From positions 7,674 through 71,673 of the forward strand of contig JAZQQJ010000025.1 in assembly GCA_045629005.1 (NCBI GenBank): a stretch of 64,000 nt of DNA, read 5' to 3'. The notes below the pieces were generated by a model. It was not told where the DNA came from and did no database searches. It worked only from the letters and a program-made list of their open reading frames with translations. Positions 34,705 through 44,708 of the stretch are shown here, in pieces (within the stretch, counting starts at the first letter, position 1; every line of letters starts with the position of its first letter). Both the position numbers and the translations under genes were made by a program. The stretch is from RGIG3528 sp045629005. Lineage in GTDB: Bacteria; Bacillota; Clostridia; Lachnospirales; Lachnospiraceae.

Positions 34705-37302
34705 CTACTTAACGACAACGTAATCTCTTGACTTGATTGTAACGCCGTCAACAGTGAAGTCATCGTTGTAGCTGTAATTTACATAAACCTTAGTGCCATC
34801 TTCATAAGTCGTAACAGTAAGATCGCTGTTAATAAACTCATGATTTTCAATTTCCTGATTAAACAAATGACCTAACTCATTATTATATCTGCTGTATGTT
34901 TCGATGATTTTGTCACGGCATGCATCGTACTCAGAACCAAAATACATATAGTACAGTGTATTCTGAAGAGTAAAAGGTGATTCATCCATAACAGTGAAGC
35001 TGAGACCTGCACCATATTCAGCACTTCTTAAAAGCTCATCGTTAAAATCACCTGTGAGATTCAGTGATTCGCCGACATAGTTTACATAACCATGAAGAGC
35101 AATCTGGTAGAAAGGAATCATCTCATCAAGGATTGTGTAGCCTGAACCATCGAAGTCCATATTATCAATGATAGTAGCATAAGGAGCAATGTATGCATTT
35201 CCTTCATTGATCATTAATGGTTCATTTGCGATGCTCTTTATGAACTCATCCTGCTGATTCAGAACCATCTGTCTTGTATAGAAAGCCTTTTTAGAATAAT
35301 CACCGGAAAGATCGTTTCCAATGTTCTGGAATGAAGGGTATGCACCATACTTCTTTGTAGCTTCGACAAAGTTCTCGCACATCTTCTGTACGTTTTTGTT
35401 GTTAAGAAGATAATAGCAGTCCAAGTCATCTCTCTGACCAAAGGTCGTTGTTGAGAATTCATACAGCTTTGCTCTCTCTTTGTTTGCAAAGTGTGCAACG
35501 TCATTATAGATGCTGAAGCCATCCCAGAAATCAGAATTAATTGCATAATCGGTAATACCGTCAAGATATACGTTAACTCCCATATTCTTGACATCATCAA
35601 TCATCTTTTCGAAATCTTTTTTACTGCCAAGCTTCGAAACGGTTTTAACCTTATTAAGCCATTGCTGCTTAACACCACCGTTGATATAGCCTGTAAGCTT
35701 AAGAGAGATATTCTTAACACCTTCGGCCTGTAGGTCGGAAATAATCTGCGTTGTCTCATCACATTCTGTAAGACCAAGCGGAACGTCCATAGGTACACCG
35801 ACAACCTGCTGGATTTTATCGATAGCACCTATAACTTCAAGGAGCATCGGTGTCTGTGAATCCGAATTCTTTGTAAAGTATTCGGGATATTTGTTAAGTA
35901 GATATTGACGATAGGCCTTCGCCATATCAACATAGCCTGATGACTCTAAAAAGATGTAGCGCTGTCTGATGCCTTCACCTTCAGCAAAATGATCCTGATA
36001 CTGATAGTTTGCAACGTTAGATCTCTTAGTAATATCATATGAATCACGTGCAAGAATTGTATACTCTGCATTTACTTCATTGTAGCTCGTTGATTTACCA
36101 CTTATTATTGCGTTAATGTTGGCATATGCGTCACCATCTTCAATGATACAGATGAAAGAATCATTTTCCTTGGCAATACCAAATACACCAAAGGATGAAG
36201 ATGTTTCATGAACACGCTCTTTGTGAATGCTTGCGTAATCCCATCCATAAAGTGCTGAATAGTATGCATTCTGAGAAATCTTACCGTTATTGAAGTTGAT
36301 GAGTGCTCCACCACCCTCAGGAACAAGCATGTATCCTGTTTCGTCAACTCCGCCCGCACCAAAGTTAGGAAGAAGACTGATTCTATAAAGAGGCTTCTTT
36401 GAAGGGTACTCAATCTCACTGAAAGGAACTTCAACGATAAGATCGTCACCGTCCAAACTGTAAATTACAGAAAGATTATATATAGGCTTGTTGCTTACGG
36501 TTTCACTTGTGTCACGAAGCTTATGTTCAACATACTCTTCGTATGTATATCCTGCTTCCTCAAAAATCTGCTGGAGCTTCTTTCTGATGCCCTTACCAAG
36601 ATTATTTCCTGCTATATAACAAACACTTTCCTCAAGTAACGGATATCTGGCCTTATCGTCATCAAGAGTTTTCTTCTGTGATCGTGTAGGATTGTTAATA
36701 TCGTATTTTGAAAAATACTTTGAAAGGTAGTTGGCATTTGATTTGTCAAGTCTGCCTGTAAAATCAAGATATTCCTCTTCGGTAAGCACAGGAGGATAAA
36801 CATATTCCTGTTCAACCTCACCGATGGAATACAAAACTTTAATCTGATTGTCGGTTGCCTCAACCTCGTAAATACTATTTGCCTGACTGTGCTTAAATGA
36901 ATTATACGAGTTGTCCGAGCCTGTAGTATCACTATAACTTATAACTACAGCTGACTGAAGTTTTTCTTTCTCTACTGTTTGTGCAAATGTATCATTTGCA
37001 GCATCCTCGGGTGAAGATGTCCAAACAGCACCTGTTTTCTTGTTTGTGACAGTAAACTGTGTTGTGTTAGGATCCATAACAAATTTAATCCCGTCACTTT
37101 CAAGAACATATTCTGATGCTTCACCATCATAGGATCTTACCTGAACAGGCGGTTCTTCTTCGTCCGTAACGGCTTTGTATGTCGCAACAAAAGCAACTAC
37201 ACCAAGAATTATAAGCGTAAGAATTCCGGGAAGAATGAGACCCTTCAGGTTTTCAATGACTGAAGCTCTTATTTCCGCTTTTCTTTCAGAACTTTTTTTC
37301 AT
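34705..37302 (-). CDS. DUF5696 membrane-anchored extracellular protein
   Basis: An 865-residue protein with one membrane helix near 21-45 and the rest outside. The sequence YVLESDGIKFVMDPNTTQFT near 65-84 and TNKKTGAVWTSSPEDAA match the start of DUF5696 proteins, which occur in operons of sugar importers in Clostridia and Paenibacillaceae. The C-terminal half (VYLDGITDYAINSDFW, MINEGNAYIAPYATIIDN) looks like a TIM-barrel glycoside hydrolase fold, but no catalytic pair can be claimed. GGAGGAAG precedes the ATG. It lies between the Yip1 gene and the permeases. Function unknown; processing or capture of the imported glycan is a fair guess. Confidence 0.75.
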   Translation of the reverse strand: MKKSSERKAEIRASVIENLKGLILPGILTLIILGVVAFVATYKAVTDEEEPPVQVRSYDGEASEYVLESDGIKFVMDPNTTQFTVTNKKTGAVWTSSPEDAANDTFAQTVEKEKLQSAVVISYSDTTGSDNSYNSFKHSQANSIYEVEATDNQIKVLYSIGEVEQEYVYPPVLTEEEYLDFTGRLDKSNANYLSKYFSKYDINNPTRSQKKTLDDDKARYPLLEESVCYIAGNNLGKGIRKKLQQIFEEAGYTYEEYVEHKLRDTSETVSNKPIYNLSVIYSLDGDDLIVEVPFSEIEYPSKKPLYRISLLPNFGAGGVDETGYMLVPEGGGALINFNNGKISQNAYYSALYGWDYASIHKERVHETSSSFGVFGIAKENDSFICIIEDGDAYANINAIISGKSTSYNEVNAEYTILARDSYDITKRSNVANYQYQDHFAEGEGIRQRYIFLESSGYVDMAKAYRQYLLNKYPEYFTKNSDSQTPMLLEVIGAIDKIQQVVGVPMDVPLGLTECDETTQIISDLQAEGVKNISLKLTGYINGGVKQQWLNKVKTVSKLGSKKDFEKMIDDVKNMGVNVYLDGITDYAINSDFWDGFSIYNDVAHFANKERAKLYEFSTTTFGQRDDLDCYYLLNNKNVQKMCENFVEATKKYGAYPSFQNIGNDLSGDYSKKAFYTRQMVLNQQDEFIKSIANEPLMINEGNAYIAPYATIIDNMDFDGSGYTILDEMIPFYQIALHGYVNYVGESLNLTGDFNDELLRSAEYGAGLSFTVMDESPFTLQNTLYYMYFGSEYDACRDKIIETYSRYNNELGHLFNQEIENHEFINSDLTVTTYEDGTKVYVNYSYNDDFTVDGVTIKSRDYVVVK

Positions 37303-37314
37303 GTCTTCCTCCGA

Positions 37315-37968
37315 CTATAACCTAAACTTTAATTCTCGATAAAGAGATACAAAATATCCGATGCCCTGGCTTGCCATACTGAAGAAAATGAGCAATACGA
37401 ATATGATTACACAAATTCCCAAAATTGTTCCGATAATGAACAAAAATGCTTTTCCGAAGCTGTACTCATGTATCTGCGTCATTGCACAGAAGATAAGGAA
37501 TCCGCAATATACAAGTGATACAGTGCTTATTACCGAGATAAGATCTGCTTCGTTTAATGTAACAAAGTTACTGAAGATAATAAGCGGAATGTGAACAACC
37601 CAATACGGAATCAGACAATAACATGATGCAATGTAAATCTGTCCGAGACGCCCTTTTCCGTCAAAAAGCGTTGTAAGCGCCCAGTTAGCAACACACCAAA
37701 GGCCAAGCGGTAAAAGAATAGCTCCAAGATACTTAAAAATGTTTTCCTCAGGCCAATAAGTATCGTTAAAAAGGAAGCCCTCGAAACGAACCATTGCTAT
37801 TCGTGTTGCAATTACCAAAAACAACATTATGTTTGCAACTGCATAAGATCCACGATGTTCATGTGTAAGGTCCCAGAAGCCATCCATCGGATGTGTCGTG
37901 CAGTAAAATGCAAATTTAAGATCCTTACGGAACTTTGCCATATTTTCTTTTGAAAATGCTTTTAACAT
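37315..37968 (-). CDS. Yip1 family membrane protein
   Basis: A 217-residue protein with five membrane helices after a cytoplasmic N-terminus. THPMDGFWDLTHEHRGS near 25-42 is the usual entry motif of Yip1-domain proteins (P-x-x-x-W/F), followed by hydrophobic segments. Members have no assigned enzymatic activity. GGAGG lies five bases ahead of the ATG. It is 12 bases from the DUF5696 gene and 15 from the NHL gene, a neighbour set that recurs with these sugar importers. Confidence 0.75.
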   Translation of the reverse strand: MLKAFSKENMAKFRKDLKFAFYCTTHPMDGFWDLTHEHRGSYAVANIMLFLVIATRIAMVRFEGFLFNDTYWPEENIFKYLGAILLPLGLWCVANWALTTLFDGKGRLGQIYIASCYCLIPYWVVHIPLIIFSNFVTLNEADLISVISTVSLVYCGFLIFCAMTQIHEYSFGKAFLFIIGTILGICVIIFVLLIFFSMASQGIGYFVSLYRELKFRL

Positions 37969-37983
37969 GCCTGCCTCCGAGCC

Positions 37984-39606
37984 CTATTTATTATTGAGCT
38001 TTCCATTTTTCTCTAGACGATGCAGGTAATCGTTTGTATCGATTTCCCACTTAAGTTTCTTAATTCTGCCGATAATCAGAGGTGTAGCGATAAGAAGAAT
38101 AATTACAATTACAATTGCAACAATATGTTCCTCACACCACTGTTTACGGTACTGTACATATGCTCTGGAATAGTTTTCTCTGTCATACTTGAGTTCGAAA
38201 TATTCCATAGCTTCTTTATATTTTTCTTCTCTGAGAAGAGTACGGCCTACGCCGATGTAAGCAAGATCGTAGTTACCGTTAAGAGCGATAACCTGCTTCC
38301 AGCTTTCGCATGAAGCTTCATACTGACCTATCTGGAATTCTTCAATCGCTTTAAAAATAGCATTTCCGTATTCGGTAGGTGTCATAAGCGTAACTGAATT
38401 TGTAAACTGATCCAGTATAAAAAGGTCATGCTTATCATTATAGGTCATATTATCAATGGCAACAGGATATCTGAAGCATCCATCCATATTGCCGGAACCA
38501 CCGAATGCGAAAAGAAGTCTGCCCTGATCATCATAGGCAAATACACGACCACGGTTTCTGTCAAGAGCAAAGTAGGAACCGTTTTCAAGAGCGGTAATAT
38601 CGACAAGAAGTGATGTGCCCTGATATCCTCCGGCACTTCCCATATGGATATCACCGTAAGGGTAGTAGTTACCGTTTCTGATGAGAATATCGCTGCCCAT
38701 AAGGTTCAAAAGTCTTATGGCATTTTCGGAACCGTCTTTAAGACCTGCTTCTGAAACGTGTGATGTTGTTACATATATGAATCCTTCGTAGTCCATATAT
38801 ACGTTATCGTACTCTGTAGGAACGAAGTCTTCCATCTTTTCAAGCTGCTCAACGGTAGCGATTCTCTTCCAGATGTACTGGATGAAATCATAGTTTACAG
38901 GGTTTGCGCCGATAAAGCCGGAAAAAGTACCATCAGCCTCAAACTTCATAAGGCCTTTTGTAACCTGTGAAGCAAGGCAATAAATACGCTCGGATTTATC
39001 AACAACAATCTTGTAAGGAAGGAATGCTGCCGACTGATCAAAAGTTTCATTTACCGGCTTAACAAATACCTGAAGGAAGTTTAAATCCTTATCAAGCTTA
39101 ACGATACGATTTCTTTCTCTGTCTGCGATAAAAATGTTTCCCTGTTCAGAAACCGCAACATCTGTAGGCCCCTTGAAACTCTTTCTGGATTCGCCATCAT
39201 CATATCCGGTAATCGTTCTTACAAATGTAAGTTCTGCAGAACCGGTACGCTGACACTGAACAATACGATTATTACCTGTATCACAGATGTAAACCATATC
39301 ACCTGCTACGGTAATACCACGCGGTGCATTTAAATTTTTAGCAACAGACTTGTTGTTGTCACCTTCCTCTTCGGAAGTCTCCATAGGGAGATCTGCAACA
39401 TCAAGACCTATGTCAACTGATGTAAAAACCTTTGTTGCCGTATAAGCATCAGGTGAATACTGAACATCACCCCAGTAGTCAAATGTGTAAGTATATCCGA
39501 CCTCAGCACCTTCCTGAGCCTTTGTTTCAAATGCAGGAGTTGCAAGAGCAAGAATAAACGCAACTGCAAATGTGAGTGCGCATATCTTTTTGATTAATTT
39601 TTTCAT
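37984..39606 (-). CDS. Secreted NHL-repeat beta-propeller with TPR and C-terminal membrane helix
   Basis: A 540-residue protein: signal peptide 1-30, NHL propeller about 95-410 (blades start GITVAGDMVYICDTGNNRIV, then DVAVSEQGNIFIADRERNRI, then AIDNMTYNDKHDLFILDQFT), tetratricopeptide-like region about 415-480 (AYIGVGRTLLREEKYKEAME) and a membrane helix at about 491-511 followed by a charged tail. The propeller would be displayed outside. Similar proteins sit beside DUF5696 and Yip1 genes; a role in sensing or assembly of the importer is possible but not shown. GGAGGG precedes the ATG. Confidence 0.8.
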   Translation of the reverse strand: MKKLIKKICALTFAVAFILALATPAFETKAQEGAEVGYTYTFDYWGDVQYSPDAYTATKVFTSVDIGLDVADLPMETSEEEGDNNKSVAKNLNAPRGITVAGDMVYICDTGNNRIVQCQRTGSAELTFVRTITGYDDGESRKSFKGPTDVAVSEQGNIFIADRERNRIVKLDKDLNFLQVFVKPVNETFDQSAAFLPYKIVVDKSERIYCLASQVTKGLMKFEADGTFSGFIGANPVNYDFIQYIWKRIATVEQLEKMEDFVPTEYDNVYMDYEGFIYVTTSHVSEAGLKDGSENAIRLLNLMGSDILIRNGNYYPYGDIHMGSAGGYQGTSLLVDITALENGSYFALDRNRGRVFAYDDQGRLLFAFGGSGNMDGCFRYPVAIDNMTYNDKHDLFILDQFTNSVTLMTPTEYGNAIFKAIEEFQIGQYEASCESWKQVIALNGNYDLAYIGVGRTLLREEKYKEAMEYFELKYDRENYSRAYVQYRKQWCEEHIVAIVIVIILLIATPLIIGRIKKLKWEIDTNDYLHRLEKNGKLNNK

Positions 39607-39617
39607 TGCGCCCTCCT

Positions 39618-40529
39618 TTAGTCCTTAAGTCCGGATGTAGCCATTGTTTCAAGAACCTGGCTCTGTGAAATGATGAAAATTGTAACAGGCACAATCATGA
39701 GAACTACGGCTACAGCATAGGCCTGACCTGTTCTTGCGATTGCATTGCCCGATGTAATCTGACGAAGTGCAAAGGAAAGTGTCTTCTTCTCTTCGGAGTA
39801 AATGACTGTTGTAGCGCCATTGTTCCAAAGAGCACCAACCGTGAAGATGATAACGGTGAGCCATGCAGGCTTAACGTTAGGCATTACGATGTGAAGGAAA
39901 ACGCTCCACTCGTTAGCACCATCGATCTTAGCGGCTTCAATAAGCGATGTAGGAAGACCTTCCATGAACTGCTTCATAAGGAAGAGTCCAAGTGATGCGC
40001 CCCATGCAGGAATAATGATTGCCCAATATGTATCAATCATACCGAGCTTGTTCATAATTACGTAGTTGGGAATAGCTGTAACGTAACCGTTGAACATAAG
40101 GGATACTGTAACAATTTTGAAGAATCCCTTTCCTCCCGGGAAGTCGTACTTAGCAAGTACGAAGGCTGCCATGGATGCAAGGATAACATGTCCGAGTGTT
40201 CCTACAAATGTAAGGAATACGGTGTTGAAAATGTATCTGGGGAATGTAACCCAGGATTTACCCATTGCAACAAAGAGGTCTGTGAAGTTGTCCATTGAAG
40301 GATTCTTTGCGAAGAACTTGGGCGGGAATATGAAAAGCTCGTCCAGAGGCTTCAGCGAAGAACTTATCGTGAAGACAAGCGGTATAGCCATGATAACGGC
40401 CATAAATGCCAGGAAAAGTCCAAGGAAGAAATCGCCTGCTTTTGAACGGTTCGGCTTTCTTCTGCGAAGGAATTTCGGCTTCGGTTTGTATACTTTTACT
40501 TTTTTGATTTTTTCTTTTTTGCTCATCAT
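39618..40529 (-). CDS. Carbohydrate ABC transporter permease, MalG/CUT1 type (second set)
   Basis: A 303-residue permease, six membrane helices, EAA loop SLIEAAKIDGANEWSVFLHI near 195-214. The lysine-rich N-terminus (KKEKIKKVKVYKPKPKF) is cytoplasmic. It partners the permease at 40531-41469, ending one base before it, and the large solute-binding protein at 41485-44433. Two adjacent ATGs (40529 and 40526) are possible; the ribosome site is weak, so coupling to the upstream gene is likely. ATP must come from a shared ATPase encoded elsewhere. Confidence 0.9.
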   Translation of the reverse strand: MMSKKEKIKKVKVYKPKPKFLRRRKPNRSKAGDFFLGLFLAFMAVIMAIPLVFTISSSLKPLDELFIFPPKFFAKNPSMDNFTDLFVAMGKSWVTFPRYIFNTVFLTFVGTLGHVILASMAAFVLAKYDFPGGKGFFKIVTVSLMFNGYVTAIPNYVIMNKLGMIDTYWAIIIPAWGASLGLFLMKQFMEGLPTSLIEAAKIDGANEWSVFLHIVMPNVKPAWLTVIIFTVGALWNNGATTVIYSEEKKTLSFALRQITSGNAIARTGQAYAVAVVLMIVPVTIFIISQSQVLETMATSGLKD

Positions 40530-40530
40530 A

Positions 40531-41469
40531 TCAGGTTCCCAATCTCCTTAACAAGGATTGTACGAATTTATTGCAAAGGATCATAGTAAGGAAAAGCAGC
40601 GTTGCAATAGCCGATGCATAACCCATCTCATACTTTGTTGAACCATAGTCGATAAGGTGGGTAACAATCGTGTGTGCTGCATAGTCCGTACTCGGGTTAC
40701 CACAGAGAGCCATTGTAACGTCGGCAACACCGAATGATGTAGTGATGGACATAACGGCACCGAACATAAGCATAGGTCTCATGCTGGGCAGTGTGATGTA
40801 GTAAAGCTCCTGCCAACGGTTCTTAACACCGTCAACGCATCCTGCTTCAAGAAGCGAACTGTCAACACCCTGAAGGCCGGCAACGAATGAAAGGAATCCG
40901 GTACCAAGCGAGGACCAGAGGATAACGCCCATACATACAGGAAGCATGTACTGAGGATTAATGAGCCAGAGTATCGGGGAATCAATGATTCCGAGTTCGA
41001 TAAGCCACTGGTTAACGTAACCGTAGATGTCACCACGGAAAAGGATTGCGAAGATGAATGTAACGTTACCTGCAATTGAAGGTGCGTAGAAGATAATAAC
41101 CGCAATCGTTCTGATCCATCTCGGAAGCTCGTTTATAAGCCAAGCGAATACGAACGACATAATGTATCCTACAGGACCCGTTATAATCGCTATGACGAAC
41201 GTGTTCTTAACTGCCGTGATGAAAACTTCATCGTCAAGCAACAGTCCGAAGTAGTTTGTCAAGCCTGTAAATCTGGGCGGTTCAAGTACGTTGTAGTACG
41301 TGAAACTCAGAAAGATTGATGTGAATACAGGTAAAATCGTAAATGTGAAGAAGATTACTGCATAAGGCAACAGGAAGAGATAGCACATTTTCCTTTTCTT
41401 TGCCAATTTGCAGGCAACCTGGAAGTTATGCTTACGCAGCGTAACCAGTTTTTGTAAATATTCTTTCAT
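40531..41469 (-). CDS. Carbohydrate ABC transporter permease, MalF/CUT1 type (second set)
   Basis: A 312-residue permease with six membrane helices and the EAA loop LLEAGCVDGVKNRWQELYYI near 215-234, where the second Ala is Gly. AGAGAGG lies ahead of the ATG. It lies between the solute-binding protein and the MalG-type permease; all three should form one importer. Confidence 0.9.
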   Translation of the reverse strand: MKEYLQKLVTLRKHNFQVACKLAKKRKMCYLFLLPYAVIFFTFTILPVFTSIFLSFTYYNVLEPPRFTGLTNYFGLLLDDEVFITAVKNTFVIAIITGPVGYIMSFVFAWLINELPRWIRTIAVIIFYAPSIAGNVTFIFAILFRGDIYGYVNQWLIELGIIDSPILWLINPQYMLPVCMGVILWSSLGTGFLSFVAGLQGVDSSLLEAGCVDGVKNRWQELYYITLPSMRPMLMFGAVMSITTSFGVADVTMALCGNPSTDYAAHTIVTHLIDYGSTKYEMGYASAIATLLFLTMILCNKFVQSLLRRLGT

Positions 41470-41484
41470 ACTGCCTCTCTCCTA

Positions 41485-44433
41485 TCAGTCCAATGATAAG
41501 TTAAATTCTTTTCGTTTCTTCTCAAGCTCACCGTTAATCTTGATTACGTAATCGATGATTGTTTCACGAGGATCTGACTTCTCGTTGATAATCTTACGGA
41601 TGGCATTTGTAACATGACGACCTGTAAAGTAACCACCGGGAACTTCTCTGATACCGTGGATATCATCCCACTGTTCATCGAGGATTGCGATGTCCTCTGC
41701 AGACCATGCAAGCTGTACAAATGCTTCACGGTTTGCTGTGTTGTAACGTGAGGATGCACCGAGGAGTGCTTCAATCTCACGGCCGTAACGAACCTGTGTA
41801 TCTGCGTCTGCCCACCACTTCATGAAATCCCATGCTTTAAGGGTCTTTTCTTCGGAGCGGTCTGCATCTGCAATCATCATTGTTGCCATAGCGGAAACGA
41901 ATGATGTTCTGTCGATGTACTCATTTCCGTTCTCATCTGTCTTTAATGTGCCGGGTGCAAATGTGAAATCCCAAAGGCCCTTAATTTCAGGAGCGGAAAC
42001 CATAAGTGTATTGTACATGCTGTAAGGGAAAACGCCGAGAGGCATTTCGCCTGTACGGAAACGGCTCGCAAAGTCGAATACTGTAGGAATGCCGTAATCC
42101 GTGAAATATCTTGAGTAATCTTCAAGGGCTTTTACACCGATTTCGGAGTCACAGGTACATTTTGCACCGGACTCATTGTAGCAGTCTCCGCCGTACTGGT
42201 AGAGAAGCGTGAAGTAAAGAGTAAGGTCACCGGATGTCGAAACCGCAAGAGCCGATCCTGAAGAACCTGCTGCGGAAGGAAGTCCGACTGACATGTTGTT
42301 ACCCTGAATTGTAGGAAGGATGGCAATGAGTTCGTCCCATGTGGTAGGAATTTCAAGACCAAGTTCTTCCATAACGTCTTTACGATAGAACAGTACTGAG
42401 AAGGACTGTGTTTCCGGAACACCGTAGATACCGCCTTCAAACTCGTACTGGATGTATGACTGAGGATGGAATGCTGAAAGAACTTCTTCATAATCAGCAA
42501 ACTGTGTGATATCAACTGCTGCGCCACGGAGTGCGTAGTTTATAGGCTGGTCCGGATTAACAGTAAGAACAACATCCGGTCCTCTGCCTGCAAGTACTGC
42601 TGAAAGCAATGCGCCTGCATCAACGATTTCGAGGTTGACCTTAATGCCTGTCTCAGGAGTGAATGTATCATCAATCATTGTCTTAATGATGATACCCTGG
42701 TCACGACCGGTAGCAACCCAAACTTTAATAACATCATCAGCTTTCTTATCGTATGTATCACCGACTGCATTGTAGTCTACAACGAAGCTGGCAACGAAAG
42801 CCTTAATTTCATGTGCTGCATTCTTAAAGAAGTTTACTGTGTCCTTCTTGAAATCAACATCTGTGCCCTTAACTACGAGGTAGTCAACATCGAGCTTGAT
42901 TTCGGAAAGGGTAAGCATTGATGTACCGACTGCGGAAATATTATCCTTGAAGGCCTGGAACTCACGTGTGATTCTGTCAGGTCTCTCACAGAAACGCTCC
43001 ATCTGACGGGCAATTGTCTGTGCGGTAGCAATCTGATCTGCTTTCTGTCCTGTGTAAAGAACTGTATCATCTACAACTTTGTAGAGACGCTTGTATTCGA
43101 GCTCAAGAGCTTCCATAACTTCAGGGAAGACCTTGTTAATTCTGTAGTCACGCTTTGAGTCAGGAGATGCACCTGTGTAAACAAGCATTGTTCTGTAAAC
43201 CTGATTCAGCTTGAATGTACTGTCTTCAAGACGTTCAAGAATGTCACCGAGTGCTCCGAGTGTAGCTTCAAGACGAATATGATGTGTACCCTTTGTAAGG
43301 TAGAATTCATATGCTTTGCCATCAGCATCGGCAAGTTCAAGAACTTCCCACTCTGTGTTATATGCGAAACCGATTTCCTGAACCTCTTTGAAAGGAATTT
43401 CATTATCAATATAGAGACAACGGTTGGAAACGGCACCACGTGCATAGTTCTGACGGCCCTTAACAGCGATGTTATAGAAACCGTCCTCAGGGATTTCAAC
43501 GTCCCACTCAATCCACTGACCGGAAGCTTTCCATGCATCACCGCCGACATAGTTCAGAAGAGTTTTTGTAACGCTGTAAGGTGATGTATTTGCAGCTGCC
43601 TTATCGTACTTCGCATAAAGTGAAGGCTCGGAACGACGTGTTGAAGACTCGCCTTCAATCTGGTTGTAATAGGTGAGGCCTTCGCCTGTAGCAGCAGACT
43701 TTCCTGCGTTAGCTGTTTTATATTCATCATAAGTTGCTGTATCAAGAACCGGAACGAGAGAAAGCTTTCTGATAGCCATCGGTTCGTTTACAGCTTCAAG
43801 AGAAATTGTGTTCAGACCTTTTTCGAAATAGAACTGATACGGCTCAATGTGATAACCCATATCATCACGGAAATAAGAACCCTGCCAGTCAAAGATTTCA
43901 ATCTGCTTGGGACGTATCTGGTTGCCCTGGTTATCCGACTTGGGTGCATATGCATCTGTCCAAATACGATAGAAACAAAGATTTTCTGCATCGGAGAAGG
44001 GAGCCTCTCCGTTTATTTTAAATTTACGCTCAACCTGAACGCCTCTTGACTCCTCAGCAAGGTACTCAATAAAAACATTGTAGAAACCTGTTTCGGGAAC
44101 GTCAACGCTCCAGGTAACTTTAGACGCATCACCTGTATGAAGTACTTTGTCTTCATTATAAACGTTGGTAAGAATTTCGACGTTTTCTGCGTCAGTATAT
44201 GAGAAAATGTCAACTTCTGCGGTAGACGAAGCAGCCTTGGCATCCGAATGAGCAAGAAGATACTTGGAATATGTGCCTTCACGTTCCGCACCAACTGCAT
44301 CCGTAAGAAGGTCCTCACCCTCATATTTAAGGTGATTGTCGTCTGTGTCTCCGCCTTTAAGCAAAATGCAGATAACAACGATGGCAACAATAACTCCCAG
44401 TGCGATTAAAAGTTTCTTTACAGAGCTTTTCAT
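41485..44433 (-). CDS. Membrane-anchored solute-binding protein with two N-terminal CBM-like domains
   Basis: A 982-residue protein, about twice the length of a normal sugar-binding protein. A single membrane helix (5-25, no lipobox Cys) is followed by two carbohydrate-binding-module-like beta-sandwiches (about 55-220: VTWSVDVPETGFYNVFIEY; about 245-400: IEWDVEIPEDGFYNIAVKG), a helical region, and a C-terminal SBP_bac_1 domain from about 585 (GRGPDVVLTVNP, IYGVPETQSFSVLFYRKD). The FYN-type sandwich start recalls CBM6/CBM35. ATG at 44433 with GGAGG upstream; frame open to 44538. First gene of the operon running to 32755, opposite to an AraC regulator. Confidence 0.85.
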   Translation of the reverse strand: MKSSVKKLLIALGVIVAIVVICILLKGGDTDDNHLKYEGEDLLTDAVGAEREGTYSKYLLAHSDAKAASSTAEVDIFSYTDAENVEILTNVYNEDKVLHTGDASKVTWSVDVPETGFYNVFIEYLAEESRGVQVERKFKINGEAPFSDAENLCFYRIWTDAYAPKSDNQGNQIRPKQIEIFDWQGSYFRDDMGYHIEPYQFYFEKGLNTISLEAVNEPMAIRKLSLVPVLDTATYDEYKTANAGKSAATGEGLTYYNQIEGESSTRRSEPSLYAKYDKAAANTSPYSVTKTLLNYVGGDAWKASGQWIEWDVEIPEDGFYNIAVKGRQNYARGAVSNRCLYIDNEIPFKEVQEIGFAYNTEWEVLELADADGKAYEFYLTKGTHHIRLEATLGALGDILERLEDSTFKLNQVYRTMLVYTGASPDSKRDYRINKVFPEVMEALELEYKRLYKVVDDTVLYTGQKADQIATAQTIARQMERFCERPDRITREFQAFKDNISAVGTSMLTLSEIKLDVDYLVVKGTDVDFKKDTVNFFKNAAHEIKAFVASFVVDYNAVGDTYDKKADDVIKVWVATGRDQGIIIKTMIDDTFTPETGIKVNLEIVDAGALLSAVLAGRGPDVVLTVNPDQPINYALRGAAVDITQFADYEEVLSAFHPQSYIQYEFEGGIYGVPETQSFSVLFYRKDVMEELGLEIPTTWDELIAILPTIQGNNMSVGLPSAAGSSGSALAVSTSGDLTLYFTLLYQYGGDCYNESGAKCTCDSEIGVKALEDYSRYFTDYGIPTVFDFASRFRTGEMPLGVFPYSMYNTLMVSAPEIKGLWDFTFAPGTLKTDENGNEYIDRTSFVSAMATMMIADADRSEEKTLKAWDFMKWWADADTQVRYGREIEALLGASSRYNTANREAFVQLAWSAEDIAILDEQWDDIHGIREVPGGYFTGRHVTNAIRKIINEKSDPRETIIDYVIKINGELEKKRKEFNLSLD

Positions 44434-44492
44434 AAAATCCTCCACTATTTGCAGTAAATTCGCATTCTCCCTATGCTTAAGACTGCAATTCA

Positions 44493-44524
44493 ATGTGCAT
44501 GGCACATCCTGTTTGATTATAGCA
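44493..44524 (-). promoter_or_regulatory. Promoter of the DUF5696/importer operon with operator-like palindrome
   Basis: Minus strand extended -10 TGCTATAAT (TATAAT at 44516-44521) with no good -35, as for an activator-dependent promoter. Just downstream ATGTGC-ATG-GCACAT (44493-44507) is a perfect palindrome of 6-bp arms. The divergent AraC protein is the likely regulator, though AraC sites are usually direct repeats. Confidence 0.55.
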
Positions 44525-44623
44525 ACGAATGATAACATCCGCTTTTCAATTATTGCTGTTTTCTTTTTGCATTTTGCTAAAAAATTAATAAAATCTTTTT
44601 ATTTTCATTATGTTTTTTTGTGC

Positions 44624-44629
44624 TAAAAT
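44624..44629 (+). promoter_or_regulatory. Extended -10 of the AraC regulator gene
   Basis: TGCTAAAAT, an extended -10, about 75 bases before the ATG at 44709; no convincing -35. Confidence 0.45.
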
Positions 44630-44708
44630 AACAAAAGAGATGCAGGTCAATCGTTTTAATGCTATAACAATTACTAAAAAAGATTATTTAATAAGAAAAG
44701 GATTATTT

